Assembly: GCA_937773555.1 (NCBI GenBank) | Contig: CALJVT010000006.1 | Span: 402,001 to 466,000 of the forward strand | Direction: 5' to 3' | DNA: 64,000 bases | Source: an uncultured Pseudomonadales bacterium | Lineage (GTDB): Bacteria; Pseudomonadota; Gammaproteobacteria; Pseudomonadales; Balneatricaceae | The notes under the pieces: generated by a model | Seen by the model: the letters and a program-made list of their open reading frames with translations, nothing else | Database searches by the model: none | What the model was told of the DNA's origin: nothing | Translations under genes and position numbers: made by a program | Part shown: positions 47,618 to 57,432 of the stretch, piece after piece | How positions within the stretch are numbered: position 1 is the stretch's first letter | How the letters are laid out: every line of letters begins with the position of its first letter

Positions 47618-49024
47618 ATGTCTGCAAATACCCTTAAGATGATCCAAGACAGCGAAGCACGCTGGGTCGACCTGCGCTTTACCGATACCAAAGGCAAAGA
47701 GCACCACGTAACGATACCTGCGCGTACTGTAGACGAAGACTTCTTCTCTGAAGGCCAAATGTTCGATGGTTCATCCATTGCTGGCTGGAAAGGCATCAAC
47801 GATTCAGACATGATCATCATGCCAGACGATAGCTCTGCTGTATTAGACCCATTCACAGAACAAACTACAGTAAACGTGCGATGCGATGTTATTGAGCCAG
47901 CCACTATGCAAGGCTATGACCGTGACCCACGTTCAGTTGCTGCTCGCGCTGAAGAATACCTTAAGTCTACAGGTATTGGTGACACGGCATTCTTTGGCCC
48001 AGAGCCAGAATTCTTTGTATTTGATGACGTAAAGTGGAAAGCCGATATGCAAGGCGCCATGTACGAAATAAACTCTGAAGAAGCAGCTTGGCAGTCGAGC
48101 GCTACCATCGAAGGTGGTAATACGGGTCACCGGCCTGGCATCAAAGGCGGTTATTTCCCAGTACCTCCAGTTGACTCCTCACACGACATGCGTGGCGCTA
48201 TGTGTGACGCTATGGAAGCTATGGGTGTGGAAATAGAAGTACACCACCACGAAGTAGCAACGGCGAATCAAAACGAAATTGGTACAAAGTTCAGCACGTT
48301 AATTCGCAAGGCTGATGAAGTACAAATTATCAAGTACTGTGTCCACAACGTGGCGCACGCTTACGGCAAAACGGCTACTTTTATGCCTAAGCCAATTGTT
48401 GGCGATAACGGCTCTGGCATGCACGTTCACCAGTCAATTGCTAAAGACGGTGTTAACCTTTTTGCTGGTGACGGCTATGGTGGCTTGTCAGACATGGCGC
48501 TTTACTATATTGGCGGCATTATTAAGCATGCTAGGGCGCTTAACGCGTTCACCAACGCATCTACTAACGCATACAAGCGTTTAGTCCCTGGCTTCGAAGC
48601 CCCTGTTATGCTGGCTTACTCTGCCCGTAACCGCTCTGCTTCTATCCGCATTCCATACGTAAGCAACCCACGCGGACGCCGCGTAGAAGTGCGCTTCCCT
48701 GATCCCACTGCAAACCCATACTTGTGTTTCGCGGCCTTGTTGATGGCAGGCCTTGATGGTATTCAAAATAAAATCCACCCAGGCGATGCAGCCGACAAGG
48801 ATTTGTATGACCTACCTGCTGAAGAAGCAGCAGCAATTCCAACAGTGGCTAGAAGCCTAGAAGAAGCACTTGCTGCTTTAGAAGCAGATCGTGAATTCTT
48901 AACCCGTGGTGGCGTATTTACTGACGAAATGATCGACGCTTACATCGAACTTAAGAACGGTGAAGTAGAAGCAGTTAATAGTGTCACTCACCCAGTTGAG
49001 TTTGGCCTTTACTACTCTTGCTAG
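47618..49024 (+). CDS. glnA: Glutamine synthetase, type I
   Basis: A 468-residue GSI-beta. Landmarks: [14 protein letters not shown], the metal ligands in [20 protein letters not shown] with the active-site His, the ATP-binding [23 protein letters not shown], and the adenylylation Tyr in [10 protein letters not shown] near 395. It makes glutamine from glutamate, ammonium and ATP and is expected to be silenced by adenylylation when nitrogen is plentiful. GGAGAG precedes the ATG. Transcribed from the sigma-54 promoter and closed by a terminator at 49035. Confidence 0.98.
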   Translation: MSANTLKMIQDSEARWVDLRFTDTKGKEHHVTIPARTVDEDFFSEGQMFDGSSIAGWKGINDSDMIIMPDDSSAVLDPFTEQTTVNVRCDVIEPATMQGYDRDPRSVAARAEEYLKSTGIGDTAFFGPEPEFFVFDDVKWKADMQGAMYEINSEEAAWQSSATIEGGNTGHRPGIKGGYFPVPPVDSSHDMRGAMCDAMEAMGVEIEVHHHEVATANQNEIGTKFSTLIRKADEVQIIKYCVHNVAHAYGKTATFMPKPIVGDNGSGMHVHQSIAKDGVNLFAGDGYGGLSDMALYYIGGIIKHARALNAFTNASTNAYKRLVPGFEAPVMLAYSARNRSASIRIPYVSNPRGRRVEVRFPDPTANPYLCFAALLMAGLDGIQNKIHPGDAADKDLYDLPAEEAAAIPTVARSLEEALAALEADREFLTRGGVFTDEMIDAYIELKNGEVEAVNSVTHPVEFGLYYSC

Positions 49025-49034
49025 TCGCATAACC

Positions 49035-49058
49035 AAAGCCCTCCGAGGAGGGCTTTTT
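49035..49058 (+). terminator. Terminator after glnA
   Basis: AAAGCCCTC / CGAG / GAGGGCTTT followed by TT, 10 bp after the glnA stop. It should separate most glnA transcription from ntrBC while allowing some readthrough. Confidence 0.9.
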
Positions 49059-49070
49059 AAGCACACCCAA

Positions 49071-49087
49071 CGCACTAATTTGGTGCG
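49071..49087. promoter_or_regulatory. Second NtrC-binding site, ahead of ntrB
   Basis: CGCACT-AATTT-GGTGCG has the same two arms as the site before glnA. It ends 24 bp before the ntrB start codon, overlapping where a promoter or leader would be, so NtrC bound here should repress its own operon, as known for enteric glnL. Confidence 0.75.
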
Positions 49088-49111
49088 CCATAAAGAACCC
49101 GATGGAGTGCA

Positions 49112-50185
49112 ATGCCTAAATTACTGCAAGCCCAACAAGCTCTGGCTAGTTTGGTTAACCATTTAACCACCGCCATCGTTTTACTTAACGCTCGCATGGA
49201 AATTGTGGCGCTCAATTTGGCTGCGGAAAATTTATTTCGAGTCAGTCAACATCAAATGCAGCTTGAGCCCATTAGCAATTTGCTGTCCTTAGACCCACTT
49301 CTTAAACAGCAGCTTGAGCATAGCTCAACTCACCAACAATCCTTCACTAGTCGCGACATCCAAATACAGCAGGCTAATGGCCGCAGACTATCTGTAGACT
49401 TAAGCGTTACCTCCGTAGATGAACAAGGTAGTTTAGCCTTAGAGATACAGCCGTTAGAGCGTGTCAAACGACTCACACAAGAAGCCCGCATGACAACCCA
49501 ACAGCAGGCGTCTTCTAATCTTGTGCGCAATTTAGCCCACGAGATAAAAAATCCATTAGGTGGTATTCGTGGTGCAGCCCAGCTGTTACAACGGGAACTT
49601 AACCCTTCGTTACACGAATTCACCGATATCATAATTTCTGAGGCTGACCGCTTAAGAGACCTTGTAGACCGTTTAGTGGGTCCTCAACGCCAAACTCAAA
49701 AGCAACGCTGCAATATTCATCAGATCTTAGACAAAATAGACCAGTTATTACGCGCAGAAGCTGGCGACCGAGTGCGACTAATACGAGACTATGACCCCAG
49801 TCTGCCAGAACTGCTCATCGACGCAAATCAAATGACGCAGGTATGCCTTAATGTAGGCCGTAATGCCTTGCAAGCACTTATGGAGCACCAAGTTAGTGGT
49901 GGCCAAATTAGCCTTAAAACGCGAGCTGTTAGACGCTTCACTATTGGTCATACATGCCACCGCCTCGTCTGTTGTGTCAGCATAAGTGACAATGGGCCTG
50001 GCATTAATGCAGACCTTAAAGAAGACATCTTTTTCCCCCTAGTAACCCATCGTGCTCAAGGCACAGGGTTAGGTTTAAGCATCGCCCAAAGCCTTATACA
50101 GCAGCACCAGGGCCTCATTGAATGTGATAGCCAAAACGGCCAAACTTGCTTTAATATTTACTTACCCATGGAGAAACTCCCATGA
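49112..50185 (+). CDS. glnL: Nitrogen sensor histidine kinase NtrB
   Basis: A 357-residue soluble kinase: N-terminal PAS domain (about 10-110), phospho-acceptor His143 in NLAHEIKNPLGGIRGAAQLL, an N box (QVCLNVGRNALQAL), G1 DNGPGI and G2 GTGLGLSIAQSLI. It phosphorylates or dephosphorylates NtrC under control of PII. It overlaps ntrC by four bases (ATGA, 50182-50185). Confidence 0.96.
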   Translation: MPKLLQAQQALASLVNHLTTAIVLLNARMEIVALNLAAENLFRVSQHQMQLEPISNLLSLDPLLKQQLEHSSTHQQSFTSRDIQIQQANGRRLSVDLSVTSVDEQGSLALEIQPLERVKRLTQEARMTTQQQASSNLVRNLAHEIKNPLGGIRGAAQLLQRELNPSLHEFTDIIISEADRLRDLVDRLVGPQRQTQKQRCNIHQILDKIDQLLRAEAGDRVRLIRDYDPSLPELLIDANQMTQVCLNVGRNALQALMEHQVSGGQISLKTRAVRRFTIGHTCHRLVCCVSISDNGPGINADLKEDIFFPLVTHRAQGTGLGLSIAQSLIQQHQGLIECDSQNGQTCFNIYLPMEKLP

Positions 50186-51573
50186 GCCACGATGTATGGA
50201 TCGTAGACGATGACCACGCTATTCGTTGGGTGCTGGAACGCGCCTTACAGCAGGCGCAAATAAGCAGTCGCAGCTTTGAAGATGGCCAACAGTTGTTGGT
50301 TGCACTCGAGCTTGACTCACCCAGTTTAATTATTAGCGATATTCGTATGCCGGGCATTGACGGCCTTAGCTTACTGCAGCGGCTGCAACAGCAGATTGAA
50401 CATGTCCCTGTGATTATTATGACAGCTCACTCAGACCTGGACAGTGCCGTAGCATCCTATCAAGGTGGCGCTTTTGATTATTTACCAAAACCGTTTGATA
50501 TTGATGAGGCCGTAGGCTTAGTACAACGCGGTTTGCAACATGCCCAACAACAAGCAGGCGCTACCACACCAGAACCCGCACCGGCCAGCGCCCAAATTAT
50601 TGGTGAAGCCCCAGCCATGCAAGAGGTGTTTAGGGCTATTGGTCGCCTTTCACAGTCTAATATGACGGTTATGATTAATGGCGCTTCAGGCACTGGTAAA
50701 GAGCTTATTGCCCAGGCATTGCATCAACATAGCCCACGAGCTAACCAACCTTTTATTCCGTTAAACATGGCAGCTATCCAGAAAGACCTTATTGAGTCTG
50801 AGCTTTTTGGCCATGAAAAAGGGGCTTTTACAGGCGCGGTTAACCAACGTAAAGGCCACTTTGAGCAAGCCCACGGAGGCACCTTACTGTTGGATGAAAT
50901 TGGTGACATGCCTGCTGAAGCCCAAACCCGATTACTAAGGGTACTGGCCGATGGTGAGTTTTATCGTGTTGGTGGCCACAACCTAGTTAAGGTGGATGTC
51001 CGCATTATTGCAGCCACTCACCAAGACTTAACCAAGCGAGTAGAACAAGGGTTATTCCGCGAAGACTTGTTCCACCGGCTTAACGTTATTCGCATACCAC
51101 TACCAAACCTTAGCCAGCGCAGCGAAGACATTCCTGCTCTAGCAAGGCACTTTCTAGTAACCAGCGCTAAAGAACTTGCCGTAGAAACAAAGCAACTTTC
51201 CAGCGCTGCGGCAGAGCATTTACAAAAATTAGACTGGCCAGGTAATGTTCGCCAGTTAGAAAATGTGTGCCGTTGGTTAAGTGTCATGGGCAGTGGCAAC
51301 CAAATATTGGTTAGCGATTTACCCCCAGAGTTACAAGAACACACGACTAAGGCTAGCGGGGAACAAAACTGGCAAGATTCGTTATCAAAATGGGCTAAGA
51401 AAGAGCTACAGTTTGGCCAGCAGCAGCTTTTGGGTAAGGCTCTACCTGCGTTTGAAATTGTGATGATACAAGCCGCACTTAAACATACCCATGGCCGCCG
51501 TAGAGAAGCTGCAGAATTATTGGGTTGGGGTAGAAACACCCTCACCCGAAAAATCAACGAATTAGGGCTTTAG
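50182..51573 (+). CDS. glnG: Nitrogen response regulator NtrC
   Basis: A 463-residue sigma-54 activator: receiver domain with phospho-acceptor Asp53 in IISDIRMPG, AAA+ domain with Walker A GASGTGKE (167-174), the sigma-54-contact GAFTGA loop (214-219) and Walker B GGTLLLDEIGDMP, then a C-terminal Fis-type helix-turn-helix (RREAAELLGWGRNTLTRKINEL). It activates glnA and other nitrogen genes and probably represses its own operon through the site at 49071. The 113 bp after it contain only short weak inverted repeats. Confidence 0.97.
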   Translation: MSHDVWIVDDDHAIRWVLERALQQAQISSRSFEDGQQLLVALELDSPSLIISDIRMPGIDGLSLLQRLQQQIEHVPVIIMTAHSDLDSAVASYQGGAFDYLPKPFDIDEAVGLVQRGLQHAQQQAGATTPEPAPASAQIIGEAPAMQEVFRAIGRLSQSNMTVMINGASGTGKELIAQALHQHSPRANQPFIPLNMAAIQKDLIESELFGHEKGAFTGAVNQRKGHFEQAHGGTLLLDEIGDMPAEAQTRLLRVLADGEFYRVGGHNLVKVDVRIIAATHQDLTKRVEQGLFREDLFHRLNVIRIPLPNLSQRSEDIPALARHFLVTSAKELAVETKQLSSAAAEHLQKLDWPGNVRQLENVCRWLSVMGSGNQILVSDLPPELQEHTTKASGEQNWQDSLSKWAKKELQFGQQQLLGKALPAFEIVMIQAALKHTHGRRREAAELLGWGRNTLTRKINELGL

Positions 51574-51686
51574 TCGCCATTGACATAGATTTAGTGATTA
51601 CATCATACTCAATTAAGTAATCAGGTTTAGCCCCGTAAATGGGCATACCAGCGAACACATAGATACTTATAGAGACCTAAAATACC

Positions 51687-52145
51687 ATGTTGCATGTTGT
51701 GCTTTTTGAACCAGAAATTCCACCTAATACCGGCAACATTATTCGCTTATGCGCCAATACGGGATTTCAATTACATTTAATTGAACCGTTGGGGTTTAAG
51801 TTAGAAGATAAAGCGCTAAGGCGAGCAGGATTGGATTATCACGAATGGGCCCATATGAAGGTGCACAAAAACTACGATGCTTTTTTTGCTAGTGTGAAAC
51901 CTAAAACTATCTACGCGATGACCACAAAGGGCAGTGATTGCTTTAGCAAGGCTAAGTTTAAAAAGCATGATGCGTTATTGTTTGGCCCTGAAAGCCGAGG
52001 CCTACCCGAGGAGATTAGGGCAAGGTGTGACGCTAGAATTCGCCTACCCATGACCAAAGAAAGCCGCAGCTTGAACTTATCAAACTGTGCAGCCATTACT
52101 GTCTATGAAGCATGGCGCCAACTCAACTACGAAGGCGCCAACTAA
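51687..52145 (+). CDS. trmL: tRNA (cytidine/uridine-34 2'-O)-methyltransferase TrmL
   Basis: A 152-residue SPOUT methyltransferase with the trefoil-knot motifs [25 protein letters not shown] and [28 protein letters not shown]. TrmL methylates the wobble base of tRNA-Leu isoacceptors. Normal length. It is convergent with secB, nine bases apart. Confidence 0.95.
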   Translation: MLHVVLFEPEIPPNTGNIIRLCANTGFQLHLIEPLGFKLEDKALRRAGLDYHEWAHMKVHKNYDAFFASVKPKTIYAMTTKGSDCFSKAKFKKHDALLFGPESRGLPEEIRARCDARIRLPMTKESRSLNLSNCAAITVYEAWRQLNYEGAN

Positions 52146-52154
52146 GCAACAACA

Positions 52155-52661
52155 TCAGTGCGTTTGTTCAGGTTCGGCTTCGCCTGCTTCAGCTGCTTGT
52201 TCAGCCTGCTGTGCTATGCTCTGAGCATACAAAGCATCAAAGTTAACTGGCGCTAGCATTAGTGCTGGAAAACTACCTCTTTGCACTAAACTATCAATGG
52301 CTTCACGGGCATACGGGAATAAGATATTGGGGCAAAAAGCACCTAATACCTGACCCATAGACTCTTTAGGAACGTTAGCAATGTGGAACAAACCTGCTTG
52401 GTGGACTTCGGCTAAATAAACGGTCTTATCTTCCGCTTTAGCAGTGATGGTAATACGCAAAACTACCTCAAAACTAGTTTCATTAAGCTGACGAGCTTGG
52501 CTATTTAAATCCACCCCTACTTCTGGCTTCCACTCTGCAGTAAAAGACTGAGGTGAATTAGGCGACTCAAAGGACAAGTCTTTCAAATACACGCGCTGAA
52601 TCATAATTTGTGGCTGCTCATTCACTTCTGCAGCTGCTGCGCCTTTTTCTTCTTCGCTCAT
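52155..52661 (-). CDS. secB: Protein-export chaperone SecB
   Basis: A 168-residue SecB. The family core is QIMIQRVYLKDLSFESPNSP, a beta-sheet region and LGAFCPNILFPYAREAIDSLVQRGSFPALMLAPVNFDALYA. It keeps preproteins unfolded and delivers them to SecA. The Ala/Glu-rich ends are variable as usual. It is the last gene of the rhodanese-grxC-secB set. Confidence 0.97.
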   Translation of the reverse strand: MSEEEKGAAAAEVNEQPQIMIQRVYLKDLSFESPNSPQSFTAEWKPEVGVDLNSQARQLNETSFEVVLRITITAKAEDKTVYLAEVHQAGLFHIANVPKESMGQVLGAFCPNILFPYAREAIDSLVQRGSFPALMLAPVNFDALYAQSIAQQAEQAAEAGEAEPEQTH

Positions 52662-52702
52662 ACTTAATTCTCTTTAGTAAATTTTATGGAGTAGTGCTTC
52701 GT

Positions 52703-52975
52703 TTATGAAACAGCTAACAAGGAGTCCAGTTTTTGCTGGCGATCCAGCATATGTAATTCGTCACACCCACCGATCGCATTGCCATTAATGATAATCTGCG
52801 GCACTGTGCGTCCACCTGTAGATTGCATCATTTGTTGACGCAGATCATTACGTCCATCAACACTAATTTCTTGATAGGCTGCACCTTTACTATCAAGCAA
52901 CCGTTTAGCACGGAAACAAAAGCCACATAGGCTAGAGCTGTATATTATTACCTGCGCTTTTACTTGGTCTGTCAT
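52703..52975 (-). CDS. grxC: Glutaredoxin 3 (GrxC)
   Basis: A 90-residue glutaredoxin. The dithiol active site is C17-G-F-C20 in SSLCGFCFRAKRLL where most GrxC proteins have CPYC; GGRTVPQIIINGNAIGGCDELHML carries the cis-Pro and glutathione-binding residues. It reduces disulfides or mixed disulfides with glutathione. It lies 24 bp after the rhodanese gene and 41 bp before secB. Confidence 0.94.
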   Translation of the reverse strand: MTDQVKAQVIIYSSSLCGFCFRAKRLLDSKGAAYQEISVDGRNDLRQQMMQSTGGRTVPQIIINGNAIGGCDELHMLDRQQKLDSLLAVS

Positions 52976-52999
52976 TGCTGAGTCCTCAGTTTTAGCCTT

Positions 53000-53416
53000 T
53001 TATTTACGCACAAGTGGCAAATTCTGCCCTGTCCATTCAGCCATACCACCAGCCATACGATGAACGTTAGTGTACTCCGCTTTTTTTAGTACATTGGCTG
53101 CGCTAGAGGAGGTTTGACCTGTTTTACATATGATAACAATGGGTTTATCTTTGTGTTTTTCAAGCTCTGACATGCGTTTCGTTAAATCAGCAAAAGGAAT
53201 GTTCTTAGAACCAATGACGCGCCCAGCATTAAAGTCTGCAGGAGTTCGGATATCAAGCAGCAAGGCGTCTTCGCCATTAGCTAAAACCGTGGCTTGTTGC
53301 GGAGAAACAGACGGAGCAGCCTTGCGCCGTTCTGTGATCAATAACACCGATAATGTCAGCAGTAGGGCCAACACCATTTCCCAGTGACTGATTGCAAATT
53401 CGAGGTAACGTTCCAT
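53000..53416 (-). CDS. Membrane-anchored rhodanese-like protein (YibN)
   Basis: A 138-residue protein with one N-terminal membrane segment (about 12-28) and a rhodanese domain (about 40-135): LLLDIRTPADFNAGRVIGSKNIPF and the active-site Cys97 in VIICKTGQTSSSAA. Such proteins transfer sulfane sulfur or act as redox/structural modules. First gene of the grxC-secB set and divergent from gpmI, the same context as yibN in E. coli. Confidence 0.93.
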   Translation of the reverse strand: MERYLEFAISHWEMVLALLLTLSVLLITERRKAAPSVSPQQATVLANGEDALLLDIRTPADFNAGRVIGSKNIPFADLTKRMSELEKHKDKPIVIICKTGQTSSSAANVLKKAEYTNVHRMAGGMAEWTGQNLPLVRK

Positions 53417-53555
53417 AAGCTTTATTATTCCAAACGATTAATAGGTTCTGGGCCGCCATAAGGACGACAAGTCCGGCAGCATTATACGCCATAGCATGGA
53501 TAAATTGGGGGCGGACTGCTAAAATATCAAGGCCCATTTGCCAATAACAGACACC

Positions 53556-55100
53556 ATGACCACTTCTAGCCCAAAAGCTCTCATCATTCTTGACGGATGG
53601 GGACAAAACGAATTATCGTCTTCTAATGCTATTAAAGCAGCAAACACCCCTACTTGGGATGCGCTGTTAACAAATCACCGTCACACCTTAGTCGGCACCT
53701 CTGGTGCTGACGTAGGCCTACCCGATGGCCAAATGGGCAACTCCGAAGTAGGCCACATGAATATTGGTGCTGGCCGTGTGGTGTATCAAAATTATACCCG
53801 TATTGGTAAAGCCATTGAAGATGGAGACTTTAATACCAACCCAGTCATCCTGTCTGCTATTGATAAAGCCGTAGCCAATGAGGGCACCGTTCATGTTTGT
53901 GGCTTGTTATCTGATGGTGGTGTGCACAGCCATCAGGACCATTTATTCGCAACCTGCCAGTTAGCCTATGACCGCGGTGCCAGAGCAATTGTTGTGCACG
54001 CATGGCTAGATGGCAGAGACACCGCACCACGTTCTGCGCAGGAGTACATACAAGCTCTCATGGATGCCTTAGAGCCCATAGGTGGGCGTATTGGCAGTTT
54101 ATGTGGCCGTTATTTTGCCATGGACCGAGACCAACGCTGGGAGCGTATTGAAAGTGCATACCGGGCAATGCGTTACGGTGAAGCAGAGTATGAATGCTTG
54201 TCAGCTCTGGGCGCATTACAAGAAGCCTACTTAAATAACCACACCGATGAGTTTGTGCCTGCTACGGTAATTTTAGACCAACACGGCCAGCCTACTACTA
54301 TAGAAGACGGTGATGCTATGATTTGTGTCAACTTCAGACCCGATCGCACACGCCAAATTACGCAGGCATTTGTAAATGAAGAGTTTGGCAATTTTGATCG
54401 GGGAGAGCCCCTAGATCTGGCTGAATTTGTAATGATGACACAATACAGTGCCAACATAGACACCGCCTGTGCTTTCCCACCTAGTGCGGTGAAAAATGAT
54501 CTTGGTGAAGTAATGGCCAACCATGGAAAAACGCAGTTACGCATTGCCGAAACTGAAAAATATGCCCACGTCACCTTCTTTTTTAGTGGCGGGCAAGAAG
54601 CCCTTTACCAAGGCGAAAGCCGTGAGCTTATTCCTTCACCAAACGTGGCCACTTACGACTTACAGCCAGAAATGAGTGCCCCAGAGCTAACAGACAAATT
54701 AGTTGCCGCCATTGAAGGCTGTACTTATGACCTAATCGTATGCAACTTTGCTAATGCGGATATGGTAGGACACACAGGCAAATTTGACGCCGCAGTTAAG
54801 GCTGTTGAAGCAATAGACGCCTGCCTTTCACGCATTGTTTGCGCTTTGGAAAAAGTGGATGGTGAGGCATTAATTACTGCAGACCACGGCAACGTAGAAC
54901 TCATGATAAACCCGACCACGGGCCAACCTCATACAGCCCACACCCTATGGCCTGTGCCGTTGATTTATGTGAGTAGCAGAAACAGCAACGCCAAACTTTC
55001 TTCTGGTGTACTAGCAGACATAGCCCCAACTCTGCTGCACTTAATGAGCCTAGAGCAGCCCAAAGAAATGACTGGCCATAACTTGGTGGAATTTAGCTAA
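53556..55100 (+). CDS. gpmI: 2,3-bisphosphoglycerate-independent phosphoglycerate mutase
   Basis: A 514-residue alkaline-phosphatase-superfamily enzyme. The N-terminal LIILDGWG carries a metal Asp, catalytic Ser63 is in [10 protein letters not shown], and the C-terminal metal ligands are in [14 protein letters not shown] and ITADHGNVE. It interconverts 3- and 2-phosphoglycerate with manganese. A TTG at 53538 would add six residues; ATG 53556 is preferred. It is followed one base later by the TTG start of envC. Confidence 0.97.
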   Translation: MTTSSPKALIILDGWGQNELSSSNAIKAANTPTWDALLTNHRHTLVGTSGADVGLPDGQMGNSEVGHMNIGAGRVVYQNYTRIGKAIEDGDFNTNPVILSAIDKAVANEGTVHVCGLLSDGGVHSHQDHLFATCQLAYDRGARAIVVHAWLDGRDTAPRSAQEYIQALMDALEPIGGRIGSLCGRYFAMDRDQRWERIESAYRAMRYGEAEYECLSALGALQEAYLNNHTDEFVPATVILDQHGQPTTIEDGDAMICVNFRPDRTRQITQAFVNEEFGNFDRGEPLDLAEFVMMTQYSANIDTACAFPPSAVKNDLGEVMANHGKTQLRIAETEKYAHVTFFFSGGQEALYQGESRELIPSPNVATYDLQPEMSAPELTDKLVAAIEGCTYDLIVCNFANADMVGHTGKFDAAVKAVEAIDACLSRIVCALEKVDGEALITADHGNVELMINPTTGQPHTAHTLWPVPLIYVSSRNSNAKLSSGVLADIAPTLLHLMSLEQPKEMTGHNLVEFS

Positions 55101-55101
55101 A

Positions 55102-56238
55102 TTGCGTTTTATTATCAACTTAACCTGTGGCTTGCTGCTGCTAATAAGCCCAGGACTGTCTGCCAACACTGAGCTACAAGTGCAGCAAAAAATGCAGCAG
55201 TTGCAAAGCGATATTGGTAGCCTACAGTCTTGGCTTAACGCTGCACAAAATCAAGCTTCCGAGCTGCAAAAACAGCTGCGAATGCATGAACAAAACATCA
55301 GTAGCCTTAAAAAAGTCATCAAGAAAAACCAACAAGGCAGCAAAAATTCAGCAACCCATCTGGCCAAATTACAACAACAAGCTAGCCATTTTCAAGATGC
55401 CCTAGCCGAACAAGAGTTACAACTAAGTAGCCAATTAAAAAATCAGTATCAGCAAGGTAAAAACTCAGCCGCTCATCTTTTGCTCAGTTTAGATAATCCT
55501 TCTACAGTTGCTCGGAATATGGCTTATTACCAGTACTTAAACCAAGCAAGTGCTGAACAAATGGCAGCGTATCGCCAAACCTTAAACAGCCTCGCATTAG
55601 TGCAACAAGAGCAAGCTGATATTTCACTAGAACTGCAACGCAGTGCCCAACAGCTGCAGGTGCAAAACCAAAGCTTAAAACAAGCAAAAGCTAAACTTGC
55701 CGATAATATTAAGCGCTTAAAAAACAAGCAAGCTTCAAAGGCCCAGCGTTTGAGTATTGCCAAAGCCGACCAACTGCAAGCCCAAGAGCTATTAGAGCAA
55801 ATTCAAATAGCCATTGCTAAAGCCAATATCAAAGTAGCTGACACGCCACTTATTAACGCAAAGGGTAGGCTCCCTTGGCCTATCAAAGGTAAAGTACTTA
55901 ACCGTTTTGGGGTATCCCAAGCTAGCTATCCATTAAGTCAGCAAGGCTGGTTAATAGCTGCACCAGAAGGTTCAGACGTAGTAGCTATCCATGGCGGGCA
56001 AGTGGTTTTTTCTGATTGGTTAAAAGGCTATGGATTGGTTATTATTGTGGACCATGGGGATAGCTTTTTAAGCCTATATGGGCAAAATCAAGCCTTGTAT
56101 TTGTCTGTAGGAGATTACGCTGTGGCACAGCAGCTTATCGCTAGTAGTGGTAAGTCTGGCGGTAACACTGAAGCTGCGTTATATTTTTCTTTGAGGCAAC
56201 AGGGCAAACCCTTAAATCCTAAACAATGGTTGCAATAA
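55102..56238 (+). CDS. envC: Murein hydrolase activator EnvC
   Basis: A 378-residue periplasmic protein with a signal peptide (MRFIINLTCGLLLLISPGLSA), a long Gln-rich coiled coil (about 25-245) and a C-terminal LytM/M23 domain (about 255-378; GWLIAAPEGSDV, VIIVDHGDSFLSLYG). The HxxxD and HxH zinc ligands of true M23 endopeptidases are missing, as in EnvC, which activates amidases rather than cutting murein. FtsE and FtsX at 28556-30204 are its expected controllers. The start is TTG, needed to include the signal peptide. Confidence 0.93.
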   Translation: MRFIINLTCGLLLLISPGLSANTELQVQQKMQQLQSDIGSLQSWLNAAQNQASELQKQLRMHEQNISSLKKVIKKNQQGSKNSATHLAKLQQQASHFQDALAEQELQLSSQLKNQYQQGKNSAAHLLLSLDNPSTVARNMAYYQYLNQASAEQMAAYRQTLNSLALVQQEQADISLELQRSAQQLQVQNQSLKQAKAKLADNIKRLKNKQASKAQRLSIAKADQLQAQELLEQIQIAIAKANIKVADTPLINAKGRLPWPIKGKVLNRFGVSQASYPLSQQGWLIAAPEGSDVVAIHGGQVVFSDWLKGYGLVIIVDHGDSFLSLYGQNQALYLSVGDYAVAQQLIASSGKSGGNTEAALYFSLRQQGKPLNPKQWLQ

Positions 56239-56247
56239 AATTAAGCT

Positions 56248-57432
56248 ATGCGCATTAGATTGAATAAGATCTCCTCTCGATTACAGTTTAGCCAACGTAT
56301 TGGTGGCCTAATACTAGCACTTGTATGTGGCGCATTACCCTACACCAACACCTTGGCCGCAGTGCAAGCCAAGCAGCCCCCTGTGCCATTAGCTGCGTTA
56401 GAATCTTTTGTAGCGGTATATGAACGCATTCGGCTAAAACACGTAGATGCCAAGACTGATGAAGAGTTATTGCAACTTGCCCTTGAGGGCCTAATTTTAA
56501 AACTCGACCGCTTTTCTAGCTACTTAGATGCCGACGAGATGGCTCGCCTGCAACAAGATACCCAAGGGGAATACACTGGCATAGGGGTTGAACTGGTGCC
56601 AGAGGGCGACTACATTCGAGTGATCACCCCTATTGATGATGGCCCTGCATACCGTGCTGGAATACTCCCTGGAGATTGGATCACTCACGTTCAAGGCAAG
56701 GCCGTTAATGGGCTCGACGTGCATGCCATAGATGAGCTAATGACTGGAAGTGCCGGAACTGAGGTAACCCTCATTATATTACGTAAAGGTGAAACACTTA
56801 ACTTTGCCTTAACCCGCGAAATTATATCCACACAAAGTGTTCGCAGTGAACTCATGCGAAGTAAAGTAGGGTATTTACGCATTAGCCTGTTCCAAAACCA
56901 CACTGGGCAAGACTTAGTAGAGCAAATGCAGGCTCTGAAGTTGGCTGGTGCAGACCGTTGGTTATTAGACTTAAGAAATAATCCCGGGGGCACCCTAGGG
57001 GCGGCAGCAGACGTGGCTGATGCATTTTTAACCACAGGCGTCATCGTGACTACAAAGGCACGGCAAGCAAGTAGTAACATGCGTTTTGATGCCAAAGCCA
57101 TAGACCCAAGTGAAGGCTGGCCGTTGGCTATTCTTATTAACAACGGCAGTGCTTCGGCATCAGAAATTGTGGCTGGCGCCATAAAAGATCATCAACGTGG
57201 CCAGCTAGTGGGCGACACTAGCTTTGGCAAGGGCTCAGTGCAGTCTGTTATCACACTGCCTCAAGGCGCAGGCGTTAAACTAACCACGGCATATTACTAC
57301 ACACCTGACGGCCACAATATTCACCTAAAAGGCATACAACCAGACATCATCCTAAGTAACACAGATGCACAAGACGACCAGCAGCTTGCTGCTGCACTAG
57401 ACTTGCTCAGCCCTTTAGATGCTGAAAAATAA
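56248..57432 (+). CDS. ctpA: Carboxy-terminal processing protease (S41 family)
   Basis: A 394-residue exported serine protease: signal peptide (about 1-38, ending TLAA), PDZ domain (about 110-190; YTGIGVELVPEGDYIRVITP) and S41 core with Ser in NNGSASASEIVAGA and the Lys partner in GDTSFGKGSVQS. It trims or degrades periplasmic proteins, some of which regulate peptidoglycan hydrolases, which fits the position beside envC. It overlaps the next gene by 14 bp if that gene starts at 57419. Confidence 0.95.
   Translation: MRIRLNKISSRLQFSQRIGGLILALVCGALPYTNTLAAVQAKQPPVPLAALESFVAVYERIRLKHVDAKTDEELLQLALEGLILKLDRFSSYLDADEMARLQQDTQGEYTGIGVELVPEGDYIRVITPIDDGPAYRAGILPGDWITHVQGKAVNGLDVHAIDELMTGSAGTEVTLIILRKGETLNFALTREIISTQSVRSELMRSKVGYLRISLFQNHTGQDLVEQMQALKLAGADRWLLDLRNNPGGTLGAAADVADAFLTTGVIVTTKARQASSNMRFDAKAIDPSEGWPLAILINNGSASASEIVAGAIKDHQRGQLVGDTSFGKGSVQSVITLPQGAGVKLTTAYYYTPDGHNIHLKGIQPDIILSNTDAQDDQQLAAALDLLSPLDAEK

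Noticed and set aside
51018-51557. 179-residue frame antisense to ntrC
   Set aside because: The sense frame has all NtrC motifs; the antisense translation shows no domain.
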